Source of the DNA: Synanceia verrucosa
Taxonomy: Eukaryota; Chordata; Actinopteri; Perciformes; Synanceiidae
NCBI GenBank assembly: GCA_029721515.1
Contig: CM056550.1
Coordinates: 22,015,619-22,079,618, forward strand
DNA: 64,000 nucleotides
Direction: 5' to 3'
The notes beneath the pieces are model-generated. The model was not told the DNA's origin. It saw nothing but the letters and a program-made list of their open reading frames with translations, and made no database searches. This document shows positions 35,221-50,100 of the stretch, one piece after another. How positions within the stretch are numbered: position 1 is the stretch's first letter; the number at the start of each line of letters is the position of its first letter. A program made the translations under genes and the position numbers.

Positions 35221-38200
35221 AGAAATGGTTCCCAATTCCTGTAAATGTTGAGACTTGATTAAGTATTCTATTGGATTATTAATACTGAGACATTATCGTG
35301 TCAGATACATGTAGCTGAAGTACAATATTAACCTTTGTGACATCGTGGATTAGTGTAAAATTGGGAAAATTTGACTTTCCACCCCTGCTGTATCTACTAG
35401 CTTAATATTAATAGAAGATAACAGAATAGAATTTTTTTTAATTAAAATAGAAGTAAAATACAGAATGTGCAGCTAAGATTTTGAAATGTTTCACAGATGA
35501 GACATGATGAATTCCCTAATGAGACGCCCGTCATGTGATCAGCAACTGACCAGCTGTATGTCTGCTGGTGCTCAGTGACCGCAGTCTGTTAGCATATAGA
35601 GCTGACCTGCTGCTGCTGCTGCTTCAAATGACAGACACTCTGATTTAGTTTTTATTGCTGAATCTTACTCCGGTAATGAAGTTGGGCCTGTTATGTTTCT
35701 CTCATTACCTTTTCATTAAAGATATGACTAGAAAATGGGGTTGCCATGGCGATGGCTCCATGAAGTCTCCAAGCTGTATATGCAGAGCTGCATTGTTTAC
35801 TCTTTTGCCAAGAGTGCAGGCTTCAATAGGAAATTGAGACTTTTTTGTTCTTTCCTGCTCCTTCATCCTCCCCCCCCCCCCTTCCTTTCTTTTATGGATC
35901 AAACAATGACCTGATGCAAATAGAACATTCTTCAGTGGTGCTATTCGTTAATGCTGAGAGGTTTCATTAGCTTGCTCGTTGCTCCCAAAATGATAGGCGA
36001 TGCTGCTCCTCTGTGGGGTGAAAAAAAAAGAAAGTAATTCACAGGCAGTAAGTAGTAATTTACACACAGAGAGATTAAAGAAAATGGTATGGAGCCATTT
36101 TGTCTAAATGACAGTCGGGCTTAATGTCTGCAAAAGCAACTGCCAGTTTGTTTACCTGATGCAGGCATGTCAATCTTTCATCGGTTGTGATGATGATGAT
36201 GAGTATAAATTAAAAAGATCTGACAGTCATATTAAGGCATGTAAACCCATCAGTTCTCCAAAGGAAAACGTTGATATCAGAGTCAAGTCGTTCTGGTGCC
36301 CAGAAGCAAGGTAAATAAAAGAGGCTAAAGACAGTCGCAACCTTCTCTCCTCATTCATCAGTAGCATTTTCCAAACCATTAGTCCTGTCATTGCCTCCTG
36401 TACTTTCCATGTCTGCTGGCTGGCTTCACCCTCAGTACTGTGATTAGTTCAAGCAGGATGTCGCTCATCGATTTTGCTCCGCTGAGTGTAAGTTAACCCT
36501 CTGCCAGCTTTTAATTGCTTCTCTTGACTGTTAAAGCAGTACACAGCTACTGCTGCTGCTGCTGCAGAAAGGAAAAAAAAAGAAGAAGCTAGGCTTGATT
36601 TTTATTTCAATGCTTTTACGTCGCTTCCAACACATGCAGGATGGCGCCTTTCAGAGTATTCAACAGCGTAGAATTCCATCTGTACTATCAAGCAATAAAC
36701 ATGTTTTGCTTGTACCCAAGAATAAGGTGTTTAATTGAATGTGTTACCTGCTGGCAGCAATTACCGTCACGCCGTGAGTTATGGCTGGAGAGAGAAAACA
36801 GATGAAAAAAGAGAAATATTTAGTCTCTCTCGCTCTCTGTCTTCCAAGCTTATTGTGTTTGCTGAAAGCAACATGACTCTGGCATGATTGACACAGAGAT
36901 GATAGCTGCGGTAAACAAAAGGTGCTGCATGTATGCAGAGAGATGAGCATGGAATGGGCTTTTGAAAATAATAAATCACAACACGGTGAAAAAGCTTGCT
37001 GCCCTGAGCCTCATTTGAATTGGATTACCGTTGGATCAGTCATGATGAGTCAACTGTCATAAAAAGCAATTTCAATATATATTGAGGTTAGTAAAGGAGT
37101 CTGTTCTGCCAGTAACTGTTCATCGACGGTGCTTAATTGTTTCTAAAGAGCTCCTGGTTCATATTTATCCTGGGATTTTTAATTGCATATCAGCATTATA
37201 CATCATCAAACCTATTATCTCAGCTGTGCAAAGCTAATATTTAAAGTTGCAGTATCTCAATATTTGTGCAGAGCCTGAAGTGATATGTAATAGCTTTCAG
37301 AGTACAAACGTAATAAAAAAAAACGATTACACCTGTGAACGATCCATAAAACTGATATATCTTCATCACACTTTGATATAGATATCCATCTGCACATATA
37401 CGCACGAGAAGCACTTCGTCAGAGAGGAAATCAGATGGAGACGCAGGCAGATGCACTGTCATTTAGAGGAACGAGCAACATCAGCCTTAATGAAAGATGA
37501 TGCATATGTTTTTATATTGTGTCTGAAATGAACAGCGTAGGACATTCAAAAGTGGTCTTGGGGGAAAAAATGGCAGAAAATCATCTGCAGCAGGAGGAAT
37601 TGATGGATTAAATTTAGCAATTTGTGGCACAAACAATTATTTAAAATGTGTGAATATTTGCTTGCAAACAACCCTTTTTTTCCTCGCAGGACAACATTTG
37701 TAAATGAGACTAATACATTTTATCAACATGTTGACAGGAGTTCTCCAATATGGTTACGATGGCCTCATAAAGGCAGCCAAGCAAAACTTCAATACTAGTC
37801 TAAACGCCCCCTTGGACTCCCTATCATCATCTGAATGCTTCGTTTTGAAGATCTTCAATTTGCATCCTAATGCTGTGTCCTTGTTCAGTTGAATTTACAA
37901 TGCAGATACAGAAATGATAAGAGTGACAGAGGTTAACCCCCCAAGAAAAGGAAGGTAGAAGAATAAAAATAAGCAACATCATTTTACTTTTATATGCCCT
38001 TCTTATGAACTGAGCTGATAAAACATTCATATGAAACAAAAAGCCATTCAGCATCAGCAAGTGTACCAGTATTAGTAAAGGATGCATGTGGAGGCATAAA
38101 ATAATCATTTCTACTGCTGCTCAGAGATAAGGACATTTCAAATGCACACACTGTATGGCTAAGCTGCCCCTTGTTTCATGATTTGTTTATCTGCTTTTCA

Positions 38201-38474
38201 CTTCATGTCTACATGTTTACTTAGCAGTAATTTATGTACTCACAGTCAACATTAGAACACAAAGACAAACAGCGCAGCGCATTCAGGAAAGTGGCAGAGC
38301 TGTTGTCGGGGCTGGAACAGAGTGGAAATGACAATGGTGTCACCAGAAACAGATTGGATTTGGGCTCAGGACACTTTGGGCCTTTTTTTTCCCATGGAGG
38401 GGTGTAAAAAGTAGGTTGCAATGCTGGGGGTGTATGTACCCAACCCCCAGGGCTATGACAAAAAATATGGGGCA

Positions 38475-38505
<31 letters not shown>

Positions 38506-38506
38506 A

Positions 38507-38541
<35 letters not shown>

Positions 38542-39640
38542 TTTCTCCCTGTTCATCTCTCTTGTCTTTTCTCTCTCCCTCATTATATCTTCAATTATCA
38601 AGTCAGGAGAGAGACTCATTATTTTTGGAAGTCAATGCCCATGCTGGTGTTCTTTTTGACATAACACAGGAAGGGAACAGGCAAAGTCCATTTGTTGAGA
38701 TTTGAATCTCTAAATATCAGCTAATTATGATGTTAAAATTACAAAATATGACATATACATGTCTGTGCAGTATGAGCAGGGCGCTACTTACTGGTGGCTT
38801 ATTTCACCATTTGATGCAGCGTTTTAATTGACAGCAGGACGTTTCATGCAAGCCGTGACCAGGCTGAGCAGCACGTGACCCACCATAGGGACTGTATCTG
38901 ATTTCATTATTAGCCCCAGTTTGACTGCCTTAGCCCTCATATGTACCATGAACACCTTTACCCTTGGGTGGCTCAAGTTAATTACTTCAGCCCATAATGC
39001 CTGAGATACCACCTAATAAGCATGGAGTGTTACAAATTATGATGCTCGGATTAGCTGCTGCTTACTCCCCAGAATGAAAGGCTGAATCAGTTCAGTGTTT
39101 AGAAGCGAATGGTCCTTAAAAAAAACACATCATGGTTCTCATATTGGTCAAGGTACTTTTTTCAGTTGTCGGGTATGTGAGTTGTTCACCCAATTATTCA
39201 AATTAGAGCATTGATAATACTGTTGATGTGAGAGCTTTGCAGACTTTCTACCCTCGTGTTTCGCCTCAGCTGCTCCACCTTGTAGGTGAAGGTTGTCCAG
39301 GTTGTATAGAAGTTGAAAGGAATACCTGCAGGCGCTGCTTCTGGCCAATAAACCCTCACTCTATGGAAAAAAAATGCCCATAATAACACTCCCAAAATGA
39401 ATCAGGAGTAGCTCAACCAGCTCAGCTCCAGGCTTGCAAATGTATATTTCAGGTCTCCTTTGAAGGGTAAGAAGTTATGGAATATGAATCCATTGTGTTC
39501 ATACATGTATGTAGATTATGTCAGTTTGACTGTAAAAGGTAAAAGGTTGTCTTTTTAATTGTGGATACTATATTTCAAAGTGTGTTATTTTAGATGGATC
39601 TTTTGAACGTGACTAAAATTTAAAATAATTTTTTTTTATG
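35221..39640. other. Gene desert, second part
   Basis: No credible coding exon. It contains a poly(C) run at about 35871-35881 and the (CT)n(CA)n tract at 38474-38537. The stretch about 38820-39010 is non-repetitive, with GTTAATTA and CATAATG cores, and may be regulatory (composition-based guess). Confidence 0.45.
38474..38537. repeat. (CT)n(CA)n compound microsatellite
   Basis: About 26 bases of CT are followed by about 30 bases of CA, with a short mixed junction. Confidence 0.95.
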
Positions 39641-40087
39641 TTAGCTCATTGAGAACCAGCCATTTTGTAATACTGAAAGTGCCTTGTGCCAGTATTTTTG
39701 CCCATTATTAGTCATATTTCAAGAGAATATTTTGTACTATGAGTCTGAAAACACTGAATAGCTCAAATGAAAGAAGAGACTATTTTATAAAGAAAAAAAA
39801 TGTTTGTTTTTACCTTGTTTCATTCTTGTTTTATCAGAGATAGAGTAGAGGACACTTTCACCAAAATCACCACTTTTTGTCCAGAATCTGTTTGTTTTGC
39901 TCTCTAATCTCGACCGTCTCCACTTCCTGCTTTGATCTCTGTGGCGTATACTGTCTCTTTATGCTCCGACTACATCTCCCAGAAGCCCCAAAATTACTCA
40001 CAGGCTGTGTGAGAGCACTCTCTTGTGCCTGCTACCGAAAAAAAACACTTTGACGTCTCTATACGTCAATGGCACTCAAAGAGTTAA
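39641..40087. mobile_element. TTAA-type MITE-like element, copy 1
   Basis: The left end TTAGCTCATTGAGAACCA and the reverse-complemented right end TTAACTCTTTGAGTGCCA match at about 14 of 18 bases. The right end terminates in TTAA, which suggests a piggyBac-type non-autonomous element. Just inside the right end lies the palindrome TGACGT-N6-ACGTCA (40051-40068). A second copy of the right half is at 50941-51146. No ORF of transposase size is present. Confidence 0.65.
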
Positions 40088-43000
40088 AACAGTCATAGTT
40101 GTTTTTCTAAAATATGATGAATCTATGTTTTCAAAACATGCATGCCTTCTCTGAATCATCCATTATGACTTCTTGGAACCACATTACAAGACTGAAACTG
40201 GTACAGAGTCCATTGTGCTCAAGTAATATTAATGATTATATTTTTTAAAAAAAACATCAGTCAAAGATGAGACGGTAAATCAAGGTGCTCTTTGTAGGAA
40301 AGATGCAATTTACATTGTCTGTCATAAAATAGCAGGAATCTACAAAAACTGATTCAGGATTAATGCATTAAATAAAGTAGACATGCTGCTACTGAGTTTC
40401 TCAAATGTAATTTTAGCAGTACAAATGAAATTCTCTCTGAGGCCATTAAACTAAAAGAGTCTGCAAATCCAGACACCACTGAGGTTGAGTTATAAAATAC
40501 ATTGTTACATCTGTTTTAACTGACCCGTTAAAACTCAACTGGTTTTGCACTTTCATAAACTTCGGAGACTCACAATAAAAAAGACTGCTGTAGCAGAGAC
40601 TGAGATATTCAAACTTTTTAGTTTATGGCAAGCTCTAACAAAACACCTCATACTCAACAGAGTGTTTCTGTTTGACCCCAGTTTTTTTACACAGGCTTTT
40701 CTTTAAAATTTGCCCTCAAGAGTAAGCTGAGATAACCTTGAGATAACCCTTATTTTCTCTGATTTATCGAAACTCCTCTAGATGTTTTCAGTCTACCAGT
40801 ATTATGATTCTGCAGCGTAAAACTCCCCTTCAGACATCAGCCAACAATCCCAGGGACACAATCTAGAAGTACCAAACCCCCCGTTATGTAGACCGCACTT
40901 TGTGTGTTTTAAGTGCTTTAGTTCAAGCCCTCTTCCACTCAGCGAGGTGAAGTTCACATTATCTTACTGTCTGCATGTACAAAATTACACAGTTTTCCCA
41001 CATGCAGGGGAGGCAGGCCATTTCATGGTGATTAGGTGTATGTAGGGTGGTAGGTTTGTGACTACACGTGTGGGTTGGCAGTTGGGGGGGAAAAAAAACT
41101 TGAGACAATGCTCCACTTCATGAGCACACACAGTACAGAAGCCCTCCCACACAGTCTTTGTTAAGCCGTCTCTCTTGAGCTGGCACTTCAGCCTCCCTGA
41201 GCCCATTGACTCCCACTGGATCTTCACCACTGTGTTTCCTGGGTGAAATATATGGGGGCCTCTTTAATACTGTAACATCCGTATCCATTCCTTTCAAACG
41301 TGCCCCCCTCTCAGCAAACTGCAGCCAATACAATTTAATCCCATTTGGTAGGCAACTTAAATTCATCCAATTTCACAGATTAGGAGTTGTGGTCCCTCTG
41401 TAAAATGTAGCTATACATCGTCTGATGGTTTGTTTTAATTTGTGATGCACAAAACAACATAAGACACAATAGAAGCATATATAAATAAATCATAATAACA
41501 TAAAATATAGGGGAGGAAAGTTAAATAATATTTGACCTTTCCTTTCCTGTATTTTATGTTATTGAAATCTGTGCACAATTTTACTTGAAGGCCATTTTCT
41601 TTAAATCAGACTTAATATTGAAAAGACCTGCTGTAGAGCAAGTAGTTTCTATAACAACCATACATTATAATGAAGCTGGAGACTCCACATAATTAAATTG
41701 CACGTACTATGTACATACTGAGCTAATGGGATGTAGGCCTTATGTGGCATTTGCTTTTAATTACAAAGTAGAAACTTTTGTAAAAAGGTTATTTGATCAA
41801 GGTGAGAAACAGCAATTAAAGAGTCTGTGGAGATGACTGGCAAGATTAACTGACTTGGAGCCTTTATTTGTCATCTGATTGCAATCCTTGACATAATGTG
41901 TATGTTAATTAATTTTTTAGAAAAAGGATTTTGACAGCCTTCCAATTTTGTCTTCTCTACTGAAAATGTTTCATCCTTGCAGTCGGGTTAGCAAGTCAGC
42001 AGAGTGAGATACAGTGGTTTGATGTTTGGTGCAGTTTTAAGGGTTTGTTTGCTCTGTAGGAAATGAGAGATGCAGTAATTCCTTCAAAAAGTGCACCACA
42101 AATAGATGCACTGGGTAGGAGGATGAGAGAGAAAGAAGAAGAGGGAAGAAAATAAAGCCCAACCTCTGACAACAGGGATCGGTCTGTCTTATGAAAACGA
42201 ACACCGATGGTTTTAATTTACTGACTGCATTAGTCGGCTGCTCTCCAGCCAAGCCTGGTGTTGTCTTGTTGGCAGCAGCAAAAGTTATTAATGGTGCAAT
42301 AACAGGAGGCAAGCCTGGGCACAGAATATTCTATTCTCTCGCAGATTGTGTAATGATTTTCCACAAAAGGGAGGGCTGTCTGCTATTCCTCACTGCTGCT
42401 TCTTGATTTTTTTTTTAAAAAAATGGAGTGATGAGGTGGCAGAAAACGATGGCCCTTGGGTTAATTGACTTTTATCTTTCTTTCTGGAATTCTATGTAAG
42501 TATGAAAAAAAAATAGTTTCCTGTCATATGATCGACACTTCCCTGCTTGTGTGTATATGTGATCGGACTTGATCAGATTCTTCTGGGAATAGGAATCTTG
42601 AAAAAAGGCAGCTGGGGATATTGACAGTGCATAAATAACATAAAGCAACCATGAGATGCCCTGTATTCACTCTCTAATCTGGGAGTGTGTTTATGATCTA
42701 ACATTTTAGCAGATGGACGCTAGAAGTCAGGCGGTTGTTATTAAATTGAAACCGGAGCAGGAGATTTAGACGATGACCTCCTGCCTGGGAAGTTGTTGTT
42801 TTATAAGGCCAGTTCTGCAGCTTATGCATTTAATCACAATTACTAGCCAACTGTCCAAGTCTGTTCTGGGATTTATGTGTTTCAAAAAGCAGTGGGGTGG
42901 TTGTTTGAGAAGGTCAAGCTGCAGGGCAAACGACAGTATTGCTGTATAACACCAGACGTATTGACATTTCCTCTTTTTTTGTCCTGTGGAGAAAATTTGA

Positions 43001-46000
43001 AAACAAATCTAAATACACCTACAATCAAATGTTACAACTTCCGAATTCTGTAATAGGAGTATGAATCAATACACATTCACCCCCCTCTTTTTTTGCCACA
43101 GGGCCCTCATATTGATTCCATGCATTAGCATCACATAACAAATTGCACAGACTTGAATTTGACAATCCCTTTATGAGGAGCGCCTCATTGATTTCGGTAT
43201 GGTGGCTCCTTTGGTTCCTTTACAGGGTGGAGAGGAGGTTGCTCATTGGATAGACGCAGTCACAGCCTATTCTAATTGCTTTATTGCCTCATTGTATTCT
43301 GGTGGCAGCTTATGCAGCACTGTGTCACAGAGTTAAACTTAGTGGCTGCTGCTCGAACGTACTGCGAGTGTGCCCGGCCATGTCTGCGCCCTGTTCTGGG
43401 GAATAGCAGCACTGAGTTGTGACTTTTCCAGAGGATACGACGATGTCAGCGAAATCTGTCCTGCAGTGTGAGGCTTGACACTGCAGTGACAGCGCAGCAA
43501 TATTTCCACTCTTGTTTCAGAACAAATTACCAGCAGCATGACATCAGAGGGCTCATTGTGCAGCCAGACCACCTCCTCACACTCACTACTATCCCCTCCA
43601 GTCAGCTCTCTGGGTGGAAGGACAGTCCCATTATTATATACTGTAGGAAGTGCATTGTTTCTTTGTTTCTTGGGTGCTTTGAACAAGTTCCAAAAACCTG
43701 AAACTAGAGAGTCGTGGTCGGTTATATCAACCATGATTGACACTTGTATTTAGTTGCTTTTTTAACTGTTTGCATTTTTCATCAGTCACCGTTATCAAAA
43801 CATTTGTGTATGTTATGATTGTGTACTCTCATAAATTCATTTTTATCTGATTTTAAAACACACCCGTGAACATGAAACCATTGTAAATGAGAAAGAGGTC
43901 TCAATAGGGTTTCCTGTGTAAACAATGTTTATCCCAAAGCGCTTTCCATTACCGCCTTGACAGGTATAGGAAGGAGCAGATAAGCCAACCGTGGGTGAAA
44001 TAAAATCAAATGGCCCACAGAAGACAGAGTGGAGAGACTAATATTGTGTGGCATTGTGTGTCTGAGAGACCATGATGCAATTCACCAGCAGGGTTAAGAG
44101 TTTATCCAGAGCTCCGAGGTACGGCGTTCACTCTCCTGCTTGCATTATGTTGGTTGGCGACTGGATGGCTAAAAGTGGCATTCGTCTCCACGCCTTCTCT
44201 TCTCTTCCACAAGGTTTTGAGATGCTCTGTGAAAAGGAAGGGCTGAAAAAAAAAACGCCGCCTGCTCTGCCTCCGTTTTCCCCTGTGTGGAATAAAGCGG
44301 CATTTTTTGAGGGGGAGTTCTGTCATGCATCACACTCCAGGAGGAGCAGGCAAATAAACAGGGCCAGATTCATCAAACAGAGGGAGTTGCTCTGCAGGAT
44401 GGGGAACGCTGGGTGTTAATCAAAGTTGAACAGCTAAACTCATTTTATTCCAAAGGGAGAAAGAAGGATTGGAGGGGGAGGAAAAGTGCAGACAGCATCT
44501 TCTGTCTTGTGCACAAAAAAGGCGAATCTGAGTCTGCGAACAAAGTATTACATGATGAGATGAGTGTAAAGATGTGAGCAAATGGATAATTATAGGAAAC
44601 TTCTACCGGTTTTCTTACATGAACTCTGGTTCAAGGAATTCATTATGCAAACACAGCTGATTCTGTGTACCCAGTTTTGCATATTTTCGGCTTGCTTTAA
44701 ATACGCTGTGCCACCCAGTCACTCTGGCTTATTTGTTTTTAAGTCCTGCAGACTTTGATGTGGTCTGTAATCTTGTCCAGTCTATTAGGATATTCAGATC
44801 GAAGCAGAGCCTAAATTAGAAGAGAAGCTCTCGTCCAACTCATTTTGTGTTTTTTTTTTAAGGGGAATATTTTGCAGCTTCTAATTGGATGAATAGATTT
44901 ATTTTGTTTTTGGAACAACCGCAGTGAGGCTTCTGTTTAATCTCTGCGGGCCCCTCATCCTGCATCCCCACCCACTCACCAGATTGATTGTATCTAGTAC
45001 CAGACAATGGCATCAATGAATTCAAGTCGTCCCCCTCCCCTCCTCTCTTGGGTAGACAAGAAAGGGAATCATTTGCATGCAGGTGACATGTTCAAATGGG
45101 GAAAGGTGAGATGAATCAAAGTGCAACTCAACAGTTTCCTATAGCGCTTTGACCTAATTATGCATCCATTCTTCTGCCTTTTTTTCCTCTGCACCAGCTA
45201 GTCGCATCCCATTGAAACATATTCAGGATTGGTTCTGATGGAAAAAGTCTCTGCTGATTCACCGGTTCTCTGCAGGTTTGCTGACTTAAATTGAATTTAC
45301 CAGAAGATTTAATGTGTATTAAAACATCCAAGAGAGAAAAATCGTAACCATCCAGACCACTAGAAGAACCTTTTCCTCTATTTATCGGCTGTGTTAGTGA
45401 GTGTTTCCTCTTCAGGATGCTCTTAAAGGTTGGACATATCGTCTTACATCCTCATCCTGACCACAGTAACCACAACATACAAACCCGTTGGGCACGAGGC
45501 TGCACTCATGTGGACCAAACAAGCATCAAAGAGGGCAAGATTCATGACGGTGGAGTATTGATCCCTGAGGAAATTTAAATCATGTTTATAGGAAATTACT
45601 TAGATCACCCAACAGACGCTGAGGTACCTAGATGAACATGCACGGTGGAAAAGAAGAAAACATCGATATCTGTAAAATACTGACAACCAGTTGTACAGGT
45701 CACACAAAAAGACACACTGTAGAAGAATAATTGAAGACTTTTTAATTTATTTACTTGAAGATCTTTGCAAGACAGAAAAAATGCATGTCTGATGCCTAGA
45801 CAGGAAAGTTGTATGACATACTAACATCCTGTATCCAGCCTCAATAATTTCAGCCCGTAACAGTCTTATCACCCCAGTCCAAGAGCGCTGTAACACACCA
45901 TGGAAAATAAAGGCTCATACCTGTTACCCTGAATGAGCAGCTGAGAAATAAAAGCAAATGTTCCAGTCGTTTCCGCCACCCTGCTCCACCGTCTGGGCTG

Positions 46001-46799
46001 ACATTAACACTGAAATGAGTATGACCTCATCATACGTTCAGCCAAATCATCATAAATGACATGATATTAACTCTGCCAGACAGCTTCTTTTTTTCACTTC
46101 TCCATTTTGCTTGAGTTCGTGGTTCTGTGCCCTTGTTATCTGGCCCTCCAGACTCTCCTCTCACTGGGAAGCAGAGGAGCAGAAAGATGGCAGTAATTCA
46201 TTTTGTGCCATGCCACAGGCAAGGCTCTTTTTCCCTTCTGTCCATTACCTCCAGACCAGACCCTGCATCTCAGCACGACACGACTCCCCTCCTGCTCTGG
46301 CCCAGACCCACCGTACTCCAGGGGGCTGAGGTTAGTGGGCGACCCACTTTGGATTCTGTGGACGCCACCCGCAATCATCTGAGGCACTCAAGTCCACCTC
46401 CAGGAAAAGAAGGCAGCCTCACAGTCACAGTCAGACTGGGGAAGTAGTGTCTCTCTTTCACTCCATCCAAAATAAACCCAAAGAGTGATATTACTGCCTG
46501 AGGGAACTCTAGTCTGTTTTAAAATAGTCCTAGAATATTTGTTTAAATGTGATTTTTTCTAAATCTACATATGGAGTGGGTTCTCTACAGGGAGCTGGCC
46601 GCTGTGTTTCTACATTGGCCCAGAACAACGAAAATAGCAGAAACAAACACTGGTTCTAGACAGGGCCATTCATGTTGTTGCTTTTTATGCATTGCAAGAG
46701 AGAAGACGTTGGTTGCAATATGCAACCTCACAGCTATAGATGTCAACAAATCCTAGTCCACACAGTTTTTTTTTGCGAGCTGTGTAACTCTCATTAGAA
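40088..46799. other. Gene desert, third part
   Basis: No credible coding exon; the 134-codon minus frame at 43339-43743 has no recognisable domain. The stretch 42600-42870 is free of obvious repeats and contains GTTTTATAAGG, TTTAATCACAATTA and similar homeodomain-type cores, a possible enhancer. ATTTGCAT (octamer-like) occurs near 45070. Confidence 0.4.
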
Positions 46800-47175
46800 T
46801 ATAGGGGTGTCCCAATCCAGTATTGATATCACATATCGGTCCGATATAAGCAAAAAATGAGTATCGGGTTGCATCTAAAATCACCTATATAAACACTCTG
46901 ATACCATCAGTCCATTCCAGACTTCGCTCTGTCAGCCGTGTGGCAGGATTTTTAGTTAAAGTCCGAAAAAGACGTTGCAGCTCAGTGCAAACCTTGTTCT
47001 GCACAAGTTTCCCGTGGTGGCACAGAACCAGGAAGTTTAATACAGACAGACAGTATGAGAAAAATACTGTTTTTGTACATCAAAGCATGTACAGTATGTC
47101 CAAGTATTAACCTGGAAATGAGCATTATAGGTCTCTTTTAAACAACAAAATAATAATACGTTCGAACCCTAATAG
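46800..47175. mobile_element. Possible hAT-like MITE remnant
   Basis: It starts with AGGGGTGTCCCAATCCAGTATTG and CATATCGGTCCGATAT, a sequence type common in non-autonomous fish DNA elements. The right end near GTTCGAACCCTAAT is only weakly complementary, so the boundaries are uncertain. Confidence 0.35.
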
Positions 47176-50100
47176 CATAATGCAAAGTTGCAAAGTTGCA
47201 TAGGAAGATGAAGATTAAACTTATTTGCAGAACAAAAGCTACATATTGTATTTTGCATAGCTATTCGGTTGTTGGCAATATCCCAAAATAGCTTTGAATT
47301 CTATCATGGTTTGTTGTTTCATCTTGAACAGGAATGGTGTGTTTCCAAGGTGAAATATTCAGATTTTAAAAGGTATAAGTTTCAATTACAGCCAAGTGTT
47401 TTTAAACGAGAAGACTCACATCAAATCCGAGGTGCTTGGATGTTTATGAGATGAGAGTGGCATGATGGAAAAGCTCTTTTTTTCTGCTATATTGCCACAA
47501 GACCTAATTTGTTCTCCCGGCAAGCATTTGGATTTGGTTTTTATCTTTATTTTGACATGTTGTTGTTCATGAGGAGAGCAAAAGGAATATCCCATTAACA
47601 GGCTCTCTCCTATCTCCCTACATAAATCACTGACATGGAAATGAAACTGTTCTGACAAAAAGGGAGATGGATAGAGGAATACAAATGCAAAAACATTACA
47701 CACACATCCATTGCTTCCCCTCCTCCTCCTCCCAGTTTCACATAAATGCACTTCAGCAATTGGAACAACTTCTGAGTCAACAATTAGGAATGCAACAAAA
47801 GTCTGAAGTGATTTAAAAAGAAGAAAAAATCTATCTGCGAGGACTCTTGTACATAATTACATCTCAGTTGCATTATTTTCACAGGATGGTCGCTTCTGCT
47901 AATCAGTGTGGACTAACCCGTTGATTCTTCATAAAACTAAACAAAGCCTGGATTTCTGATTACAGTGACAATAATTAAAAACACCTATAATTCATATGTC
48001 TACCTTGGCCTCACAGATACTGATTTTTACACATTTGCTTTGTTTTTTCCTGAAGTTTTGTATGGCTAATGGTTCTAAACACTGCAATATTCGTAAATAC
48101 ATAGGCCTTATGGGAAATGGTGTTTTATTACAGACCGCTGATGTTTCCTTTTCTGTTGTTTTTCTCCCGTTCATTGCTCATTTTCAGCTTGTGGCTAGCT
48201 GCGTCTGCTTCAGTCGTTTGATAAATTGAATAAGACTGGTCGTGATTTGGAGGTTTGCTGTGCATTCAGAGCCTGAATGTCACTCACTAGCAAGAACTGC
48301 TGTGCATCCAACAACCCTTAAATCAGAGTAAATGAATAAATGAAGAGTAAATGTTATACCAAACAGATGTCTCTTCTAGATTAGTCATGGCAAATGAGAA
48401 CCGTGCAAGTTTTCTTTTTGTATCAAGCGGGACATTGTTTGAGTTAATTTGCTTTACTTGACAGTGACTATTGCTCATGCTCACATCACAATGTCAATGC
48501 TGAAACGATATATTATGCAGCCCTTGTCATTAATACTCCAATGTGTCCTGACAGTAAGAATCTAGGTGACAGAAACCTCCATCACACATTATGTAATCAT
48601 TGATCTTTGTCCTGTTTGTTCGAGATAAACTCACAGATTGACCTGATGCTTTTTATTCCACACAGACTCCCTCCCTGAGGAGTAGCTGACATTTACTCAC
48701 TTAAATCCATCACATCCTCTCAGTACTCCACCGTATGGCTCTATCGCTGCTCCTTTCTTTGTCTTTTGAGGAGAACTTTGGTCTCTAGCATGTTTGTCCA
48801 CGATGTGATCTAATCTCAGAGGTGCCCCAGCTTTTAGTGATGATCTCTAGATGATCACAACTGCAAAAAGCAGCCCACTGGTGACGCCTACAACGCCCAT
48901 GAGGAGCTCAAATCCTTTTGAAAGACAGAAAACAACTTCCCTGCAGTCTGACATGCATCTATGCCCACAACAGAACACTTACTGGAGATAAGTAGTTGCA
49001 TTTACCTAAGCTTGCCTGCTTTTGGTCATGTCCCAGTAATTAGGATATGCCTCCACAACATGCAGGTATACTTGAGGTAAATGTTGGGTGTGGAGAACGC
49101 CTTGATGAAGTGGATGATGTGTGATCTGGATGGTAGTCTCTTTGATCTCTCTTAAAGGTTAAGAATAGTGCATTTAATTTAGGATTTATTAATTTTCTGA
49201 ATTTTCCAAAGCAGATATTCTTTTGGGAGTTGTTTTCATCTGACTGAAGAAAAAATCGATGCTTTCTTTTGGTCCGCATATGAGAAGAAACTGTGAAAGT
49301 GACCACCGACCAGCAGGGGAAAAAAAAGTGCCATAAAGCAACTAAGTAATGTTCTGGCAGCGCTACACAACGTGGCTTTCACCAGCAAATGCAGAGGATT
49401 AAGTAAGTTTCCTTTTGAGAAATTAACTACTTCACAAAGTGGAGATAAAAGAAGAGACAGAATAACGAGGCCTGTTTGCCTATTCAGAGGGTTTAGCCAT
49501 GTATTAAAAAATCATACCGTTAAGCTTCCTGACATATGCTAATGAAGTGATGTTTACATTTTTGATTCGCTGCCTAAACAAAGATAAGACATGCTCTCGG
49601 AAAACAGCAAGCCGTACAATCCAAACACATCCATTGAGCTTGTCACCAAAGACATGACAGCTTTCTTCCCTACTAACAACAATGAGCGACTCATTTCCAT
49701 ATTAATGAGAGAAAAGAAAGGCAAGTGGAAGGCAGGGGCGGGGGGGTTGAGCGTGGAGGGGGCCATGTTGCGTCTTGTTGTCTTGGCACCTATTGACAAA
49801 GTCTTCAAATAGGTTGTTAATGACCAGCCTGAAACACAGCGAGCAGCCTGTGGAGTAATCATATCAACACGTTGCGTATGCATATCATGCTGCAGACCGT
49901 CACCACGTCGGTTGCTCCTGCATGAGTGTTTGGTATTGTTGCAACACACAACACCGACATGCAGGGACACTTTGTGTGTGCACATTGCTCATCCATCAAC
50001 TCTGCATACACATGGCACTTAACATCTTGTACAAAAAAGAGCCATGCTCATCCCACAGGAAGCAGGCTTCAGTGCACCCAAAGGGTAAATACAAAATAAG

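Noticed and set aside
38221..38619. 132-codon minus-strand open frame
   Set aside because: Its VCVCVCV and SERERERE runs are translations of the (CT)n(CA)n microsatellite.
43339..43743. 134-codon minus-strand open frame in the desert
   Set aside because: No recognisable domain, no splice context and no homology I can recall. Length alone is within chance for 33 kb read in six frames.
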